Source: an uncultured Alphaproteobacteria bacterium
Lineage (GTDB): Bacteria > Pseudomonadota > Alphaproteobacteria > Puniceispirillales > Marisalimonadaceae
DNA: 64,000 nt
Assembly (NCBI GenBank): GCA_937142855.1
Contig: CAKZQZ010000017.1
Span: forward strand, 1-64,000
Direction of reading: 5' to 3'
Position 1 is the first letter of the stretch, and each line of letters starts with the position of its first letter. The position numbers were made by a program, and so were the translations under genes. Under the pieces are notes generated by a model. That model was given only the letters and a program-made list of their open reading frames with translations. It made no database searches and was not told where the DNA came from. Of this stretch, positions 20,712-33,564 are shown piece after piece.

Positions 20712-21608
20712 ATGTTTAAAATTGGTATTTGTGGAATAGGGAAAATGGGGTCTGAAATTACCAAAAGATTATTAGAATGTAATCAGACTATATCTGTATG
20801 GAACAGAACAAAAGGGAAAACTAAAGAGCTTGAAAAAATAGGAGCAAAAGTTACAGATGAGGTAAAAGAATTAATAAATATAAGCGATATAATAATAATA
20901 ATAATGGGTAATGATATTGCTCTAGACTATATTTATAATAGTCCAGAAGGTCTCAAAAATATTAACTTAAATAATAAAATAATTGTTGAGATGAGTACTA
21001 CAAGTATTAGCAAGATTAAATCTCTAGAAAAAATAGTAATTGCATCTAATGGAGAATTTGTAGAATGTCCCGTTGGCGGCTCTACCCAACCTGCAAGAGA
21101 AGGAAAACTTTTAGGATTAATTGGTGGTAAGTATGAAGTATTTAAAAAATTAGAAGGTCTTTTAAAATTAATCTGTCGCAGATATGAATATCTAGGAGTT
21201 GTTGGAAAAGGTTCTGCAATGAAATTAGCTATTAATCTTCCATTAATGGTCTATTGGCAATCCTTAGGAGAAGCATTGGCTATCACTACTAACAATGGAA
21301 TAGATTTTGATAAAGCCCTAGATATTATGATGGACAGTTCAGGCGCAGCAAAAATAGCACACTTAAAAACAAAATCTATCTCTGATGCTATGGAAAATAT
21401 TCATAATATAAAATCTTCATTTAACGTTTCTTCATCTCTTAAAGATATGGAACTAATGATTGAAGAAATTAAAAAACTGAACAAAGAATTTCATGTTATT
21501 AACGGCGCAACAAAGTATGTCGCAGAAGCAGCAAAAGAGGGTTGGTCTGATTGTGATGCCTCATTACTTAGCGTCTACATCAATAAGAAACTAAATAATT
21601 ATTTGTAG
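20712..21608 (+). CDS. NAD(P)-dependent oxidoreductase, 3-hydroxyisobutyrate dehydrogenase family
   Basis: GICGIGKMGSEITKRLLE; ECPVGGSTQPAREGKLLGLIGG; GKGSAMKLAINL. Confidence 0.88.
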   Translation: MFKIGICGIGKMGSEITKRLLECNQTISVWNRTKGKTKELEKIGAKVTDEVKELINISDIIIIIMGNDIALDYIYNSPEGLKNINLNNKIIVEMSTTSISKIKSLEKIVIASNGEFVECPVGGSTQPAREGKLLGLIGGKYEVFKKLEGLLKLICRRYEYLGVVGKGSAMKLAINLPLMVYWQSLGEALAITTNNGIDFDKALDIMMDSSGAAKIAHLKTKSISDAMENIHNIKSSFNVSSSLKDMELMIEEIKKLNKEFHVINGATKYVAEAAKEGWSDCDASLLSVYINKKLNNYL

Positions 21609-22375
21609 TAGTCAGAGCCTTCATCATCCAAAATTAATTTAATCTCTCTCAAGAAGGCTGTGCCTGCAGGCAATGGATGTTCTTCATCATCAAGTTCTTG
21701 AGCGGTTTTTTCTGCAATTTCATCGTTTAATATACTTATAGTCTTTCCTGATTGAAGAGCATTAATGTATACTTTTGCTGCTCTTTCAAAATAATAAAGT
21801 CTATTAAATGTTTCGGCTACATTTTGACCAAAAATCAATATCCCATGGTTACCCATTATAAAGGTATGTTTTTTTGGATCTGAAAGTAAGTTTGCACATC
21901 TCTCACCTTCTTCTTCAAATGCCAAACCTCCATAGTTTTTGTCTACTACTTGTCTTCCAAAAAACATAGACGCCACCTGATTAATTGGTGGAAGAATACA
22001 GTCCTCTAATGAGGCTAAGGTTGTGGCATATATTGAATGAACATGCATTATGCATCTAGCATGAGGACACATTTTATGAATAGCTCCATGCAAACCCCAG
22101 GCAGTAGCATCGGGTGGATTTTCTTTACTTAATACAGATTTATCATTTGTATTTAGTAATAAAAGATCCGAGGCCTTTATCCTTGAAAAGTGCCACATGT
22201 TGGGGTTCATTAAAAAGTCAGTCCCATCGGAATTGACCGCTAAACTAAAATGATTTGCTACAGCTTCATGCAAATCACTTCTCTCAGCCCACCTAAAAGC
22301 CGCTGCGAGATCCTTCCTTTCTTCATAAAAATTATCGTTAGAGATATATCCTGATGATGGTTTAATTTCATTCAT
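21599..22375 (-). CDS. class II aldolase/adducin family protein
   Basis: CIMHVHSIYATTLASL and IMGNHGILIFGQNVAETFNRLYYFERAAKV. Confidence 0.9.
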   Translation of the reverse strand: MNEIKPSSGYISNDNFYEERKDLAAAFRWAERSDLHEAVANHFSLAVNSDGTDFLMNPNMWHFSRIKASDLLLLNTNDKSVLSKENPPDATAWGLHGAIHKMCPHARCIMHVHSIYATTLASLEDCILPPINQVASMFFGRQVVDKNYGGLAFEEEGERCANLLSDPKKHTFIMGNHGILIFGQNVAETFNRLYYFERAAKVYINALQSGKTISILNDEIAEKTAQELDDEEHPLPAGTAFLREIKLILDDEGSDYYK

Positions 22376-22468
22376 GTTGATGCTTTCCCCAAAATTTTAA
22401 TAATCTCATATTGTATTTAGTTTAGTCAATTACTATAAATACCTAATTAATTAACATAGAGATTTATA

Positions 22469-22798
22469 TTGGGATACTTATACCTTTTAATAGCAATAAT
22501 TGGAGAAGTTGTTGCCACAACATATCTAAAGAGCACTAATAATTTTTCAGAAGTTATGCCAACTACTTATGTTGTTACAGGTTATGGAATTGCTTTTTAT
22601 TTTATGATGCTTGCAATGAAAACAATTCCTATTGCAATCACTTACTCTATATGGGCGGGCGTTGGAATTTCTGCAATTACAATATTAGGTGCTCTTAAAT
22701 ATAAAGAAGTTCCAGACCTAATGGCTCTAATAGGTCTAGGTTTAATAATTGTTGGAGTAATAATACTAGTTTTTTATAGTAAAATGGGTACCAATTAA
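22469..22798 (+). CDS. SMR-family multidrug efflux transporter (EmrE/QacC-like)
   Basis: 109 aa, 4 TM, YLLIAIIGEVVATTYLKST (conserved Glu), AITYSIWAGVGISAITILG; TTG start. Confidence 0.92.
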   Translation: MGYLYLLIAIIGEVVATTYLKSTNNFSEVMPTTYVVTGYGIAFYFMMLAMKTIPIAITYSIWAGVGISAITILGALKYKEVPDLMALIGLGLIIVGVIILVFYSKMGTN

Positions 22799-24207
22799 AA
22801 ATGTATAGCCTTAGAGTAAGTTGCTAGGGCAGCTTCCTTTATAGCTTCGTTAACGGTAGGGTGACCATGACAAATTCTGGCAACATCTTCTGAAGATGCA
22901 CCAAAACCCATTGCCATAGATAATTCGTGTATTACTGTACCAGCCTCGTGACCTATCATATGGGCGCCCAAAATTTTATCTGTTGATTTATCTGATAGTA
23001 TTTTTACAAAGCCTTCAGTATGATTTATTGCCTTAGCTCGACTATTAGCTGACAAAGGAAAAACTCCTTTATTATAAGAAACTCCATTTTCTTTTAGTTC
23101 TTCTTCAGTTTTTCCAATAACAGCAACTTCCGGAGACGTATAAATAATTCCTGGTACCAGGTTATAATCAACATGACCTGCCTCACCATTAATAATTTCA
23201 ACAGCAGCTACGCCATCTTCTTCTGCCTTATGAGCTAACATTGGGCCCCGTATAACATCTCCAATAGCGTATATATTAGGAATAGATGTTTGAAAATTCT
23301 TATTAGTATTAATAAAACCTTGTTTGTCTATGTCTAAATTTATATTTTCTAAACCTAAACCGTCAGTATTTGGTTTTCTTCCTACAGCCACCAAAACAAC
23401 ATCCGCTTCTAGTTTTTTGATAGAACCAGTGACTACATCCTTTACAGATAGCAAAACTGCTTTATCATTTATTTGTGCACTCTCAACAGCATGATTTAAT
23501 TTGAAGGTTATTCCTTGTTTTTGTACAATTTTTAAAAACTTTTCTGCTACTTCATTATCCATTCCAGGTAAAATTCTTGGTAAATACTCTAAAACTTCAA
23601 CATCAGACCCAAGTCTTCTCCATATAGTTCCCATTTCCAGACCGATAATGCCTCCTCCAATAACAATCATCTTCTTGGGAACGTGACTAAGATTCAAGGC
23701 TCCAGTTGAGGTAACAATTCTTTTTTCATCAATATCAATTTTAGGAAGGCTTGTAGGTTTTGAGCCGGTAGCTATTATTATTTTTTCAGAATAAATCGTA
23801 TCTTTTTTCCCATTATTCATAATTTCAATTGAATTTGATGAAATTAATTTTGCTTCTCCAAAATATTTAGTGACCTTGTTTTTTTTAAAAAGAAAATCTA
23901 TTCCCTTTGTTAACTCTTCAACGATACTTGATTTTTTATTTAAAAGTTTAGGCAAATCTAAGCTTACTTGATTGTAGTTTATACCCCAATCTTCATTTCC
24001 ATTTTTTTTCGTGGAATTTTCATATTGTTCAGATGCGTATAGCATTGCCTTTGATGGAATACATCCTACATTTAAGCATGTACCGCCCAATGTCTGGCTT
24101 TTTTCTATATTGGCAACTTTCATACCTTTCTGTGCTGCTACAATTGAAGCCACATATCCACCTGGCCCAGAACCAATTACAACAAGATCGAATTTTTTTT
24201 CAGACAT
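22795..24207 (-). CDS. lpdA: dihydrolipoyl dehydrogenase (E3)
   Basis: GGTCLNVGCIPSKAMLYASE redox-Cys motif; HGHPTVNEAIKEAAL; last gene of the suc cluster. Confidence 0.97.
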   Translation of the reverse strand: MSEKKFDLVVIGSGPGGYVASIVAAQKGMKVANIEKSQTLGGTCLNVGCIPSKAMLYASEQYENSTKKNGNEDWGINYNQVSLDLPKLLNKKSSIVEELTKGIDFLFKKNKVTKYFGEAKLISSNSIEIMNNGKKDTIYSEKIIIATGSKPTSLPKIDIDEKRIVTSTGALNLSHVPKKMIVIGGGIIGLEMGTIWRRLGSDVEVLEYLPRILPGMDNEVAEKFLKIVQKQGITFKLNHAVESAQINDKAVLLSVKDVVTGSIKKLEADVVLVAVGRKPNTDGLGLENINLDIDKQGFINTNKNFQTSIPNIYAIGDVIRGPMLAHKAEEDGVAAVEIINGEAGHVDYNLVPGIIYTSPEVAVIGKTEEELKENGVSYNKGVFPLSANSRAKAINHTEGFVKILSDKSTDKILGAHMIGHEAGTVIHELSMAMGFGASSEDVARICHGHPTVNEAIKEAALATYSKAIHF

Positions 24208-24226
24208 TTTAACCTACTATTTATAT

Positions 24227-25516
24227 TTAAGCCCCAACTACTAAACGACTAGGATCTTCTATTATTTCTTTAATTCTTACTAAAAAGGAAACTGCTTCAC
24301 GACCATCTATAATGCGGTGATCATAGGATAAAGCCAAGTACATCATTGGTCTAATTTCAATTTTATCATCAATAACTACCGCTCTTTTTTCAATTTTGTG
24401 CATCCCCAATATACCCGATTGTGGAGGATTTAATATCGGAGAAGACATTAATGAGCCATATACTCCACCGTTTGAAATTGTAAAAGTTCCTCCGGCCATA
24501 TCAGATATACCTAAGCTTCCATCTTTTGCCTTTTTTCCAAAATCAGCTATACTTAATTCAGTTTCTCCAAATGACATTTTATCAGCATCTTTTAAAACGG
24601 GAACCACCAAACCCTGAGAAGTGCCAACGGCAACTCCAATATTATAATAATTTTTATATACTATATCATTACCATCTATTTCTGCGTTAACTGCAGGAAA
24701 CTGTCTTAAAGCATCAATCGATGCTTTTACAAAAAAACTCATGTAGCCAAGCCTTACACCATTTTTCTTTTCAAAACTATCTTGATAATTTTTTCTCATC
24801 TCTATAAGGGCTGTCATATCTACTTCATTATAAGTCGTAAGCATAGCCGCAGTGTTTTGAGCCTCTTTTAATCGACGTGCTATTGCTTGACGCAAACGCG
24901 ACATTGGAATTCTTTCTTCTAAACTTTCATTATGACTCTTTGATGAAATCACCTCATTGTTGATATTCTTGGATGTATCTCTAGTTTGAACTGGCTTAGC
25001 AATTTCTTCTTCTAACTTATTAGAACTCTCAATATTTGCTACTTTAGGAGCTTCACTTTTTCCTTCTCCTTCAACAATTATTCCTAATAGAGCTCCGACT
25101 TCTACTGTGTCGCCCTCAGACACAATGACACTATCTATTATACCAGAAACGGATGCAGGAACTTCTAGAGTTACCTTATCAGTTTCCAACTCAACAATAG
25201 GATCGTCAACTTCAACAAAATCTCCCTGCTTTTTTATCCATTTAGAAACAGTTGCTTCTACAACAGATTCTCCTAAAACTGGAACTAGAATATCCATTCC
25301 ATTATCCTTTCGATTATTTTTTGTATTTTCATTATTAGAATTTTGAATCACTGAATTTTTACTGATATTAGATTTCGTTAAGTATAAGAGCACATCACCT
25401 TTTGTAACTCGTCCATCAACACCTGTACCTTCTATATCTGAAATATTTAAATTTTTTTCTTCAATAATTTTTGCAGCTGAAGGCATAGCCATTTTTTTAT
25501 TGTTATTATCAACCAT
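24227..25516 (-). CDS. odhB: 2-oxoglutarate dehydrogenase E2 (dihydrolipoyllysine succinyltransferase), atypical order: E3-binding domain - lipoyl - catalytic
   Basis: Lipoyl [14 protein letters not shown]; catalytic [15 protein letters not shown]3-binding [35 protein letters not shown] at the N-terminus, ahead of the lipoyl domain. Confidence 0.96.
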   Translation of the reverse strand: MVDNNNKKMAMPSAAKIIEEKNLNISDIEGTGVDGRVTKGDVLLYLTKSNISKNSVIQNSNNENTKNNRKDNGMDILVPVLGESVVEATVSKWIKKQGDFVEVDDPIVELETDKVTLEVPASVSGIIDSVIVSEGDTVEVGALLGIIVEGEGKSEAPKVANIESSNKLEEEIAKPVQTRDTSKNINNEVISSKSHNESLEERIPMSRLRQAIARRLKEAQNTAAMLTTYNEVDMTALIEMRKNYQDSFEKKNGVRLGYMSFFVKASIDALRQFPAVNAEIDGNDIVYKNYYNIGVAVGTSQGLVVPVLKDADKMSFGETELSIADFGKKAKDGSLGISDMAGGTFTISNGGVYGSLMSSPILNPPQSGILGMHKIEKRAVVIDDKIEIRPMMYLALSYDHRIIDGREAVSFLVRIKEIIEDPSRLVVGA

Positions 25517-25524
25517 ATTAAGAT

Positions 25525-28419
25525 CTATTCAGCTGCCTCTCTTTTTATTTTTTTTGATTCTGTTTCAAGAGCTTGGTTTACTAAATCTAATTGTTCTTTT
25601 GTATGCCTAGAAAAGGATCCTGTTGCCGGGGAGGCGGCTTCAGATCTACCTACATATACCGGACGATTAAATTTAGATTTATACTTTTTAAGTACTTCCT
25701 CTATTCTTCTATCTACAAAAAACCAAGCACCCATATTTTTAGGCTCTTCTTGGCACCAGACAATTTCTGCATTAGGTGTATCGGATAAAATTTTCTTAAG
25801 AGTGTTAGCAGGAAAAGGGTATATTTGTTCAAGCCTTAAGAGTTTAATGTTGTATAATTTACGTTTGTCTCTTTCCTCAAGTAAATCATAAAAGACTTTA
25901 CCTGAACAAATAACAACTCTTTCGATTTCTTTATCCTTAATTTTCGAATTAGGGTCTCTTATTACTCTTCTAAAGGCGGTATTTTCTGACATTTCAGCTA
26001 GTTTAGATGTACACATTTTATGCCTGAGAAGACTTTTAGGAGTCATGATAATTAAAGGTTTTCTAAAATCTCTTTTGAGCTGTCTTCTTAAAGCATGAAA
26101 GTAATTAGCTGGCGTACTGCAATTTAATACTTGCATATTGTCTTCACCACATAATTGCAAGTATCTTTCTAGCCTTGCAGATGAGTGCTCTGGGCCTTGG
26201 CCCTCATATCCATGAGGCAGTAACATGACTAGCCCTGACATTCTTAACCATTTTGCCTCCCCACTCGAAATAAACTGATCTACAATAACCTGAGCACCAT
26301 TGGCAAAATCACCAAATTGTGCCTCCCACATTACTAGAGCAGTTGGTTCAGTAAGAGAATAACCATATTCAAAACCCAAAACAGAAGCTTCTGATAAAGG
26401 TGAATCTATTACCTCAAAAGTTTCTTGTCTTTCATTTATATTATTTAGAGGTGTATATCTTTCTTCGGTGACCTGATCAATAAACACAGAATGTCTTTGA
26501 GAAAAAGTACCTCTACAACTATCTTGACCTGACAATCTAACGGGGTAGCCTTCTAATAATAATGATCCAAACGCGAGATGCTCTGCAGTTGACCAATCTA
26601 TACCTTCTCCAGCCTCAATAGCCTTTTTCCTAGCCTCAACAATTCGAAAAAGTTTTTTATTTAGTTCAAATTTTTCAGGTATTGTCGTTATTGCTTTTCC
26701 AATTAATTTTAGATTGTCTGTAGATACAGATGTTTCACCTCTACGATCATCTCCATGAGCAGCTCTCAAACTTGACCACTGCCCCTCTAACCAATCAGCC
26801 TTATTAGGCTTATAATTTGTCCCAGCCTGAAACTCTGTCTCAAGAAATTTATTATGATTATTTACTTCATCTTTAGCTTCTTGTTGAGACAAAATCCCTT
26901 CGTTTATAAGTTTGGAGGCATATATTTTACTAATACTGTCATGAGATCCAATAGTTTTGTACATAACTGGCTGTGTAAAAGCAGGTTCGTCACCCTCGTT
27001 ATGACCATATCTTCTATAACTAATAACATCTAAGACGACGTCACACGCAAATTTTTGTCTAAACTCGATAGCAATTCTAGAAGCATGAACCACGGCTTCA
27101 GGATCATCTCCATTAATGTGCATAATTGGCGCCATAACCATTTTTGCAACATCTGTACAATATGGGCTGGAACGAGAATAGTTAGGACTAGTCGTAAATC
27201 CAATCTGATTGTTTACGACTATGTGAATTGTTCCACCCGTTCTATAACCCCTAAGACCAGAGAAATCAAAGGTTTCTGCAACAATACCTTGTCCGGCAAA
27301 AGCAGCATCACCATGCAAAACAATTCCAAGAACTGATAATCTGTCACTAGTATCATTATGCTGGTTTTGCTTAGCTCTAACCCTTCCAATTACAACAGGA
27401 GCCACAACCTCTAAATGTGAAGGGTTAGCCTGCAATGACAAGTGAACATTCTTACCATCAAACTCTCTGTCGGCAGATGCTCCCATATGGTATTTAACAT
27501 CGCCTGATCCACCAGCCTCTTCTGGGTTTGACTGATTGCCTAAAAATTCTGAAATAATAGCTCTAAAAGGTTTATTTAAAATATTATATAAAAGGTTCAG
27601 CCTACCCCTATGCGCCATCGCAATGACAACTTCTTTCATTCCTAGTTGACTACCACGCTTTAAGATTTGTTCAATTGCAGGAACGACAGACTCTGAGCCA
27701 TCTAAACCAAATCTTTTAGTGCCGGCGTATTTCTTGTGGAGAAATTGCTCAAATGTTTCAGCACCGACCAATCTTTCATAGATAGCTTTTTTACCTCTTT
27801 TTGTAAATTGAGTTGTATTGCGAATAGATTCTATCCTCTCTTGTATCCAAGCTTTTTGAGCTGGATCTTGGACATGCATAAACTCTATTCCTATTGAGCT
27901 ACAATATGTTTCTTTAACTATCTCCATTATTTGTCTTAGGGTTGCTGATTCCATACCTAAAACATTATCTATAAATATTGGCCTATCCCAGTCGTTATCA
28001 CTAAACCCATATGTTTTAGGGTTAAGTTCTGGGTGAACATCTCTCTCTTGAAGGTTCAAGGGATCTAAGTTAGCTAAGAGGTGTCCATTAATCCTATATG
28101 CTCTAATTAACATAATGGCCCTAATAGAGTCTGTTGTAGCAGCTCTCAAATCTGATGCTGATATTACACCTTTACCGACAATACCCCTTGCAACAGCCTT
28201 GACACTCTCAACCGTATCTATGGCTCCAATAACCTGACTATTTTTTCTAGCCCAACTAGGGCCATTATCTAAGACAACATCATCACCGTTGCTCTTAAAC
28301 CAAATGTCCCACTCTTTTGGAACTGAGTTTGGGTTTGATTTCCATTCTTTATGTAAATCATTAATAAAGGTTGCATTGGTGCCAGAAAGAAAACTTTGAT
28401 CAGAGTTTTGATCATCCAT
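25525..28419 (-). CDS. sucA: 2-oxoglutarate dehydrogenase E1 component
   Basis: 964 aa; [65 protein letters not shown]. Confidence 0.98.
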   Translation of the reverse strand: MDDQNSDQSFLSGTNATFINDLHKEWKSNPNSVPKEWDIWFKSNGDDVVLDNGPSWARKNSQVIGAIDTVESVKAVARGIVGKGVISASDLRAATTDSIRAIMLIRAYRINGHLLANLDPLNLQERDVHPELNPKTYGFSDNDWDRPIFIDNVLGMESATLRQIMEIVKETYCSSIGIEFMHVQDPAQKAWIQERIESIRNTTQFTKRGKKAIYERLVGAETFEQFLHKKYAGTKRFGLDGSESVVPAIEQILKRGSQLGMKEVVIAMAHRGRLNLLYNILNKPFRAIISEFLGNQSNPEEAGGSGDVKYHMGASADREFDGKNVHLSLQANPSHLEVVAPVVIGRVRAKQNQHNDTSDRLSVLGIVLHGDAAFAGQGIVAETFDFSGLRGYRTGGTIHIVVNNQIGFTTSPNYSRSSPYCTDVAKMVMAPIMHINGDDPEAVVHASRIAIEFRQKFACDVVLDVISYRRYGHNEGDEPAFTQPVMYKTIGSHDSISKIYASKLINEGILSQQEAKDEVNNHNKFLETEFQAGTNYKPNKADWLEGQWSSLRAAHGDDRRGETSVSTDNLKLIGKAITTIPEKFELNKKLFRIVEARKKAIEAGEGIDWSTAEHLAFGSLLLEGYPVRLSGQDSCRGTFSQRHSVFIDQVTEERYTPLNNINERQETFEVIDSPLSEASVLGFEYGYSLTEPTALVMWEAQFGDFANGAQVIVDQFISSGEAKWLRMSGLVMLLPHGYEGQGPEHSSARLERYLQLCGEDNMQVLNCSTPANYFHALRRQLKRDFRKPLIIMTPKSLLRHKMCTSKLAEMSENTAFRRVIRDPNSKIKDKEIERVVICSGKVFYDLLEERDKRKLYNIKLLRLEQIYPFPANTLKKILSDTPNAEIVWCQEEPKNMGAWFFVDRRIEEVLKKYKSKFNRPVYVGRSEAASPATGSFSRHTKEQLDLVNQALETESKKIKREAAE

Positions 28420-28485
28420 TGTTATTAGTCCTTTTTAGAGTAATAATTTAAATATATTTCACAAAAACTTAAAGATTAAATCAAG

Positions 28486-29367
28486 TTATTTCCATTCATT
28501 AATGGCTTTTACAACAGCTTCACCTAAACCGGAGGGGGATTCAGACATAACAAAACCACAATCACTCATTTTTTTTACTTTTGAAGCAGCGTCTCCTCTT
28601 CCACCACTTACAATTGCACCAGCATGACCCATTGTTCTTCCTGGGGGAGCAGTCTTTCCTGCAATAAATCCAGCAATTGGTTTTTTTATTCTATGATTAT
28701 CTATAAAAGATGCTGCATCTTCTTCTGCACTACCACCAATTTCACCAATCATTAAAATTGCTTCTGTTTGATCATCATTTAAAAACATCTCTAAACAATC
28801 AATAAAATTAGTTCCATTGATAGGGTCACCGCCAATTCCTATACATGTAGACTGTCCCAATCCTGCCGCAGTAGTTTGAGCGACAGCTTCGTATGTTAGG
28901 GTACCTGATCTAGATACTATTCCAATTTTTCCAGGAGTATGAATGTGACCAGGCATTATCCCAATTTTACATTCACCTGGGGTTATTACACCAGGACAAT
29001 TAGGTCCAATCAATCTGGAATTTGATTGTTTAAGGTACTGCTTAACCTTTATCATGTCTTGAACGGGAATACCTTCAGTTATACAAATAATCAAAGAAAT
29101 CTCTGAAGATATTGCCTCTATAATTGAGTCTGCTGCAAATGGGGGAGGAACATAAATAACAGATGCGTCTGGTTGAACCTCCTTAACACACTCTTGTACG
29201 GTGTTAAAAACTGGAAGATCAAGATGCGTCGTTCCTCCTTTTCCAGGTGTTACACCACCAACCATTTTTGTGCCGTAAGCAATTGCCTGTTCTGAGTGAA
29301 AGGTACCCTGACCACCTGTAAAACCCTGACAAATTACTCTAGTATCTTTATTAATTAAAACAGACAT
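28486..29367 (-). CDS. sucD: succinate-CoA ligase subunit alpha
   Basis: [50 protein letters not shown] (phospho-His region). Confidence 0.98.
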   Translation of the reverse strand: MSVLINKDTRVICQGFTGGQGTFHSEQAIAYGTKMVGGVTPGKGGTTHLDLPVFNTVQECVKEVQPDASVIYVPPPFAADSIIEAISSEISLIICITEGIPVQDMIKVKQYLKQSNSRLIGPNCPGVITPGECKIGIMPGHIHTPGKIGIVSRSGTLTYEAVAQTTAAGLGQSTCIGIGGDPINGTNFIDCLEMFLNDDQTEAILMIGEIGGSAEEDAASFIDNHRIKKPIAGFIAGKTAPPGRTMGHAGAIVSGGRGDAASKVKKMSDCGFVMSESPSGLGEAVVKAINEWK

Positions 29368-30537
29368 TTAAGCACTCTCCTTAACAGCACTTACAATTTT
29401 AACAGCAGCATCATCTAAATCATCAGCAGGAGTTATTTTTAAGCCAGAATCATTAAGAATTTTTTTACCTTCCTCTACATTGGTTCCAGCCAACCTTACA
29501 ACAAGTGGCTTAGATAAAGAAAGGGCTTTAGCAGCAGCAACAACACCAGCAGCAATAATGTCACATCTCATAATACCACCAAAAATATTGACAAGAATAC
29601 CTTCTACAGCCTTGTCAGATAGAATTATTTTAAACGCTTCTGTAACTTTTTCTTTAGTGGCACTACCTCCAACGTCTAGAAAATTGGCCGGCGATGAGCC
29701 TTTTAACTTTATAATATCCATTGTCGCCATAGCTAATCCAGCTCCATTGACTAAACATCCAATAGTTCCATCCAATTTGATATAGGCGAGGTCAAATTTA
29801 CTGGCAATTATTTCGGCAGGATCTTCTTCTGTCTCATCTCTTAAGCTCAAAATTTCAGGATGCCTATACAAAGCATTATTATCAAAAGACATTTTAGCAT
29901 CTAAAGCAATTAAGTTATTATTTGCCGTTAGTACCAATGGATTTATCTCTAATAAACTTGCGTCTTTTTCCGTGAAAAGTTTATATAATTGACTAAAAAA
30001 CTGCCCTGCCTGCTTAAAACTTTGTCCTTCTAATTGAAGACTATTTGCTATTAATCTAGAATGAAACGGTTGGAAACCAATAGTTGGGTCTATATTAAAA
30101 GATAATATTTTTTCTGGTGTTTCTTCGGCTACTTTTTCAATATCCATTCCACCTTCTGTCGACGCAATAACAGAAACTCTACTAGAAGCTCTATCTACAA
30201 CCATTGAAAAATAAAATTCTGAACTTATTTCACATCCATCTTCAATATAAAGTCTTTGAACTAGTTTCCCTTGGGGTCCAGTTTGATGTGTAACTAATTT
30301 TTTACCTAGAATTTCATCAGCTGCCGATTTTAATGCATTAAGATCTTTAACTACCTTAACGCCACCTGCTTTACCTCGACCACCAGCGTGAATTTGAGCC
30401 TTTACCACATATACTGGACCAGGCAAATCTTTTGCTACCTGCAACGCTTCGTCAACAGAGAAAGCGGGCTTTCCAGTTGGAGTAGGTATATCATACTGTT
30501 TTAATAACTGTTTTGCTTGATGTTCGTGTATATCCAA
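29368..30537 (-). CDS. sucC: succinate-CoA ligase subunit beta
   Basis: [44 protein letters not shown]-grasp architecture with [17 protein letters not shown]. Confidence 0.98.
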   Translation of the reverse strand: MDIHEHQAKQLLKQYDIPTPTGKPAFSVDEALQVAKDLPGPVYVVKAQIHAGGRGKAGGVKVVKDLNALKSAADEILGKKLVTHQTGPQGKLVQRLYIEDGCEISSEFYFSMVVDRASSRVSVIASTEGGMDIEKVAEETPEKILSFNIDPTIGFQPFHSRLIANSLQLEGQSFKQAGQFFSQLYKLFTEKDASLLEINPLVLTANNNLIALDAKMSFDNNALYRHPEILSLRDETEEDPAEIIASKFDLAYIKLDGTIGCLVNGAGLAMATMDIIKLKGSSPANFLDVGGSATKEKVTEAFKIILSDKAVEGILVNIFGGIMRCDIIAAGVVAAAKALSLSKPLVVRLAGTNVEEGKKILNDSGLKITPADDLDDAAVKIVSAVKESA

Positions 30538-30558
30538 GACTACAACCTTCCCTCAAAA

Positions 30559-31521
<963 letters not shown>

Positions 31522-31669
31522 CTATATTAATTTTAAATTTTTGTAGATAACGATGCTAGTTATTATAAAAAAATCTAACTTTAAAACCAATTAAATGTAA
31601 TCTTTTAGACTTTTTTTTCTTTGCTATCAAGGTAAGAATAATTATATAATTTTATTCTATAGAATTGTC

Positions 31670-32752
31670 TTATAATTGGGTCATTTCTGTAATTCTAGAA
31701 ACTGTTCTTTGAAATTCGAACTCCCATTCTTGACCATTATAAAGGGTTGCAAAATTTGTTTGAGAACTAGCTATTAAAAAACAATTTTTGTCGTATAAAG
31801 CGTCAATTAACCAAATAAATCGTCGCGTTTCATTCCTCATTTCATCGTTTAAAGTAGGTATATTATCTAATATTATACCTTTGTACCTTAGTGCTATTTC
31901 AATATAATCTGAAGCTGCTAAAGGCTTATTACACAAATCATTAAAATCAATTCTAGCAATACTCGCAGCCACTTTGGGAATAAATATTTTTCTTCCAGCA
32001 ATATCTATTGATTCTGCTCTTATTTCAAAACCTATACTCAATGTTTCAAAAATTTTATCAATTTTTTCATAATTAGTTTTGCTAATTGGAGACAACCACA
32101 TTCTATTTCCACTAAGTGACCTGTTCCTCCAATCATTTCCATCTGGAATTTCTATAATATCTGTATTCACTTTTAGATTTTCTATAAATGGTAAAATTCT
32201 ATCTCTATGTAATCCATTTTTATAGAGACCGTCTGGTGGTTGATTGGACGTAGTAACAAGGATGGTTCCTTCATTAAACATAACGTCAAATAATCTTGAT
32301 AAAATCATTGCATCAGCAATATCTTTTACTTCCATTTCATCAAAACATAGAAGCTTTGCGGATTTAGCTAAATCTTGCCCAACTAAAACAACACTATCTT
32401 TATCTTTTTCAACTTTACTTTTCTCTAAAATTCTTTGATGGACCTCCTTCATAAAATCATGAAAATGAAGTCTTCTTTTATTTTTTATGTCAAGGTTTTG
32501 AAAGAATAAATCCATTATCATGGATTTGCCCCTTCCTACACCGCCATGAAGATATATGCCTTTAACTTTTTTAACGTTTTTATTAGCAAATATCTTAGTA
32601 AATATATTATTTCTTCTAGAATTGTTAGTCTTACTAAGTAGAGTGTCAAAAAATCTAGAAACATAGATTTGACCATCGTCAAAAACTATTGATTTACTCT
32701 CTGCAATTAGTTCAAGGCTTTTATTTTGATAATTTTTTAAGGTGCCTGTCAT
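31670..32752 (-). CDS. zapE: cell division ATPase ZapE (AFG1-like)
   Basis: KGIYLHGGVGRGKSMIMDLFF; LLCFDEMEVKDIADAMILSRLF. Confidence 0.93.
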   Translation of the reverse strand: MTGTLKNYQNKSLELIAESKSIVFDDGQIYVSRFFDTLLSKTNNSRRNNIFTKIFANKNVKKVKGIYLHGGVGRGKSMIMDLFFQNLDIKNKRRLHFHDFMKEVHQRILEKSKVEKDKDSVVLVGQDLAKSAKLLCFDEMEVKDIADAMILSRLFDVMFNEGTILVTTSNQPPDGLYKNGLHRDRILPFIENLKVNTDIIEIPDGNDWRNRSLSGNRMWLSPISKTNYEKIDKIFETLSIGFEIRAESIDIAGRKIFIPKVAASIARIDFNDLCNKPLAASDYIEIALRYKGIILDNIPTLNDEMRNETRRFIWLIDALYDKNCFLIASSQTNFATLYNGQEWEFEFQRTVSRITEMTQL

Positions 32753-32767
32753 GTAAGAGTTTAAAAA

Positions 32768-33547
32768 TTATTTTCGTTCAAGTTGTAATTTCTTTATCTC
32801 TCCAATTGCTTTTGCTGGATTTAAGCCTTTAGGGCACGTTTTCGTACAATTCATTATGGTATGGCATCGGTATAATTTAAATGAATCTTCTAGATCATCT
32901 AACCGTTCATTTGTATTTTCATCTCTACTGTCAGCTATCCATCTATAAGCCTGAAGCAAAACAGCTGGCCCTAAATATTTATCTCCATTCCACCAATATG
33001 ATGGGCACGAAGTTGAACAAGAAAAACATAACACACATTCCCACAAACCATCTATTTTCTCTCTTTGATTTGGAGTTTGTTTTCTTGATTTACCTTCCTC
33101 AGGATTAGAGTTGCTCTGTAACCATGGTTTAATAGATGTTAGTTGCTCATAGGCTTTTGAGAGATCAGGAACCAAATCTTTAACCACTTCCATATGAGGA
33201 AGGGGATATATATTTATTTCACCTTCAATATCTTCAATAGATTTTAAACATGCTAAGGTATTTGTTCCATCAATATTCATAGAGCAGGATCCACAAATGC
33301 CTTCTCTACATGAACGTCTAAAAGTTAAACTCGAGTCAATTTCTTGCTTGATTTTAATCAAGGCGTCCAGCACCATTGGGCCACATTTATCTAAATCTAT
33401 TGTATAACTATCTAATCTTGGGTTTTCATCATCATCAGGAGACCATCTGTAGACATTTACTTTTCTAGTATTTGTAGAATCAGTATCTAGAGGATAATCA
33501 ATACCCTTGACTACTTTAGAATGTTTTGGAAGGGCAAATTCAGCCAC
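32768..33547 (-). CDS. sdhB: succinate dehydrogenase iron-sulfur subunit
   Basis: [52 protein letters not shown]. Confidence 0.98.
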   Translation of the reverse strand: MAEFALPKHSKVVKGIDYPLDTDSTNTRKVNVYRWSPDDDENPRLDSYTIDLDKCGPMVLDALIKIKQEIDSSLTFRRSCREGICGSCSMNIDGTNTLACLKSIEDIEGEINIYPLPHMEVVKDLVPDLSKAYEQLTSIKPWLQSNSNPEEGKSRKQTPNQREKIDGLWECVLCFSCSTSCPSYWWNGDKYLGPAVLLQAYRWIADSRDENTNERLDDLEDSFKLYRCHTIMNCTKTCPKGLNPAKAIGEIKKLQLERK

Positions 33548-33564
33548 AAATATCTCCTTTTAAA

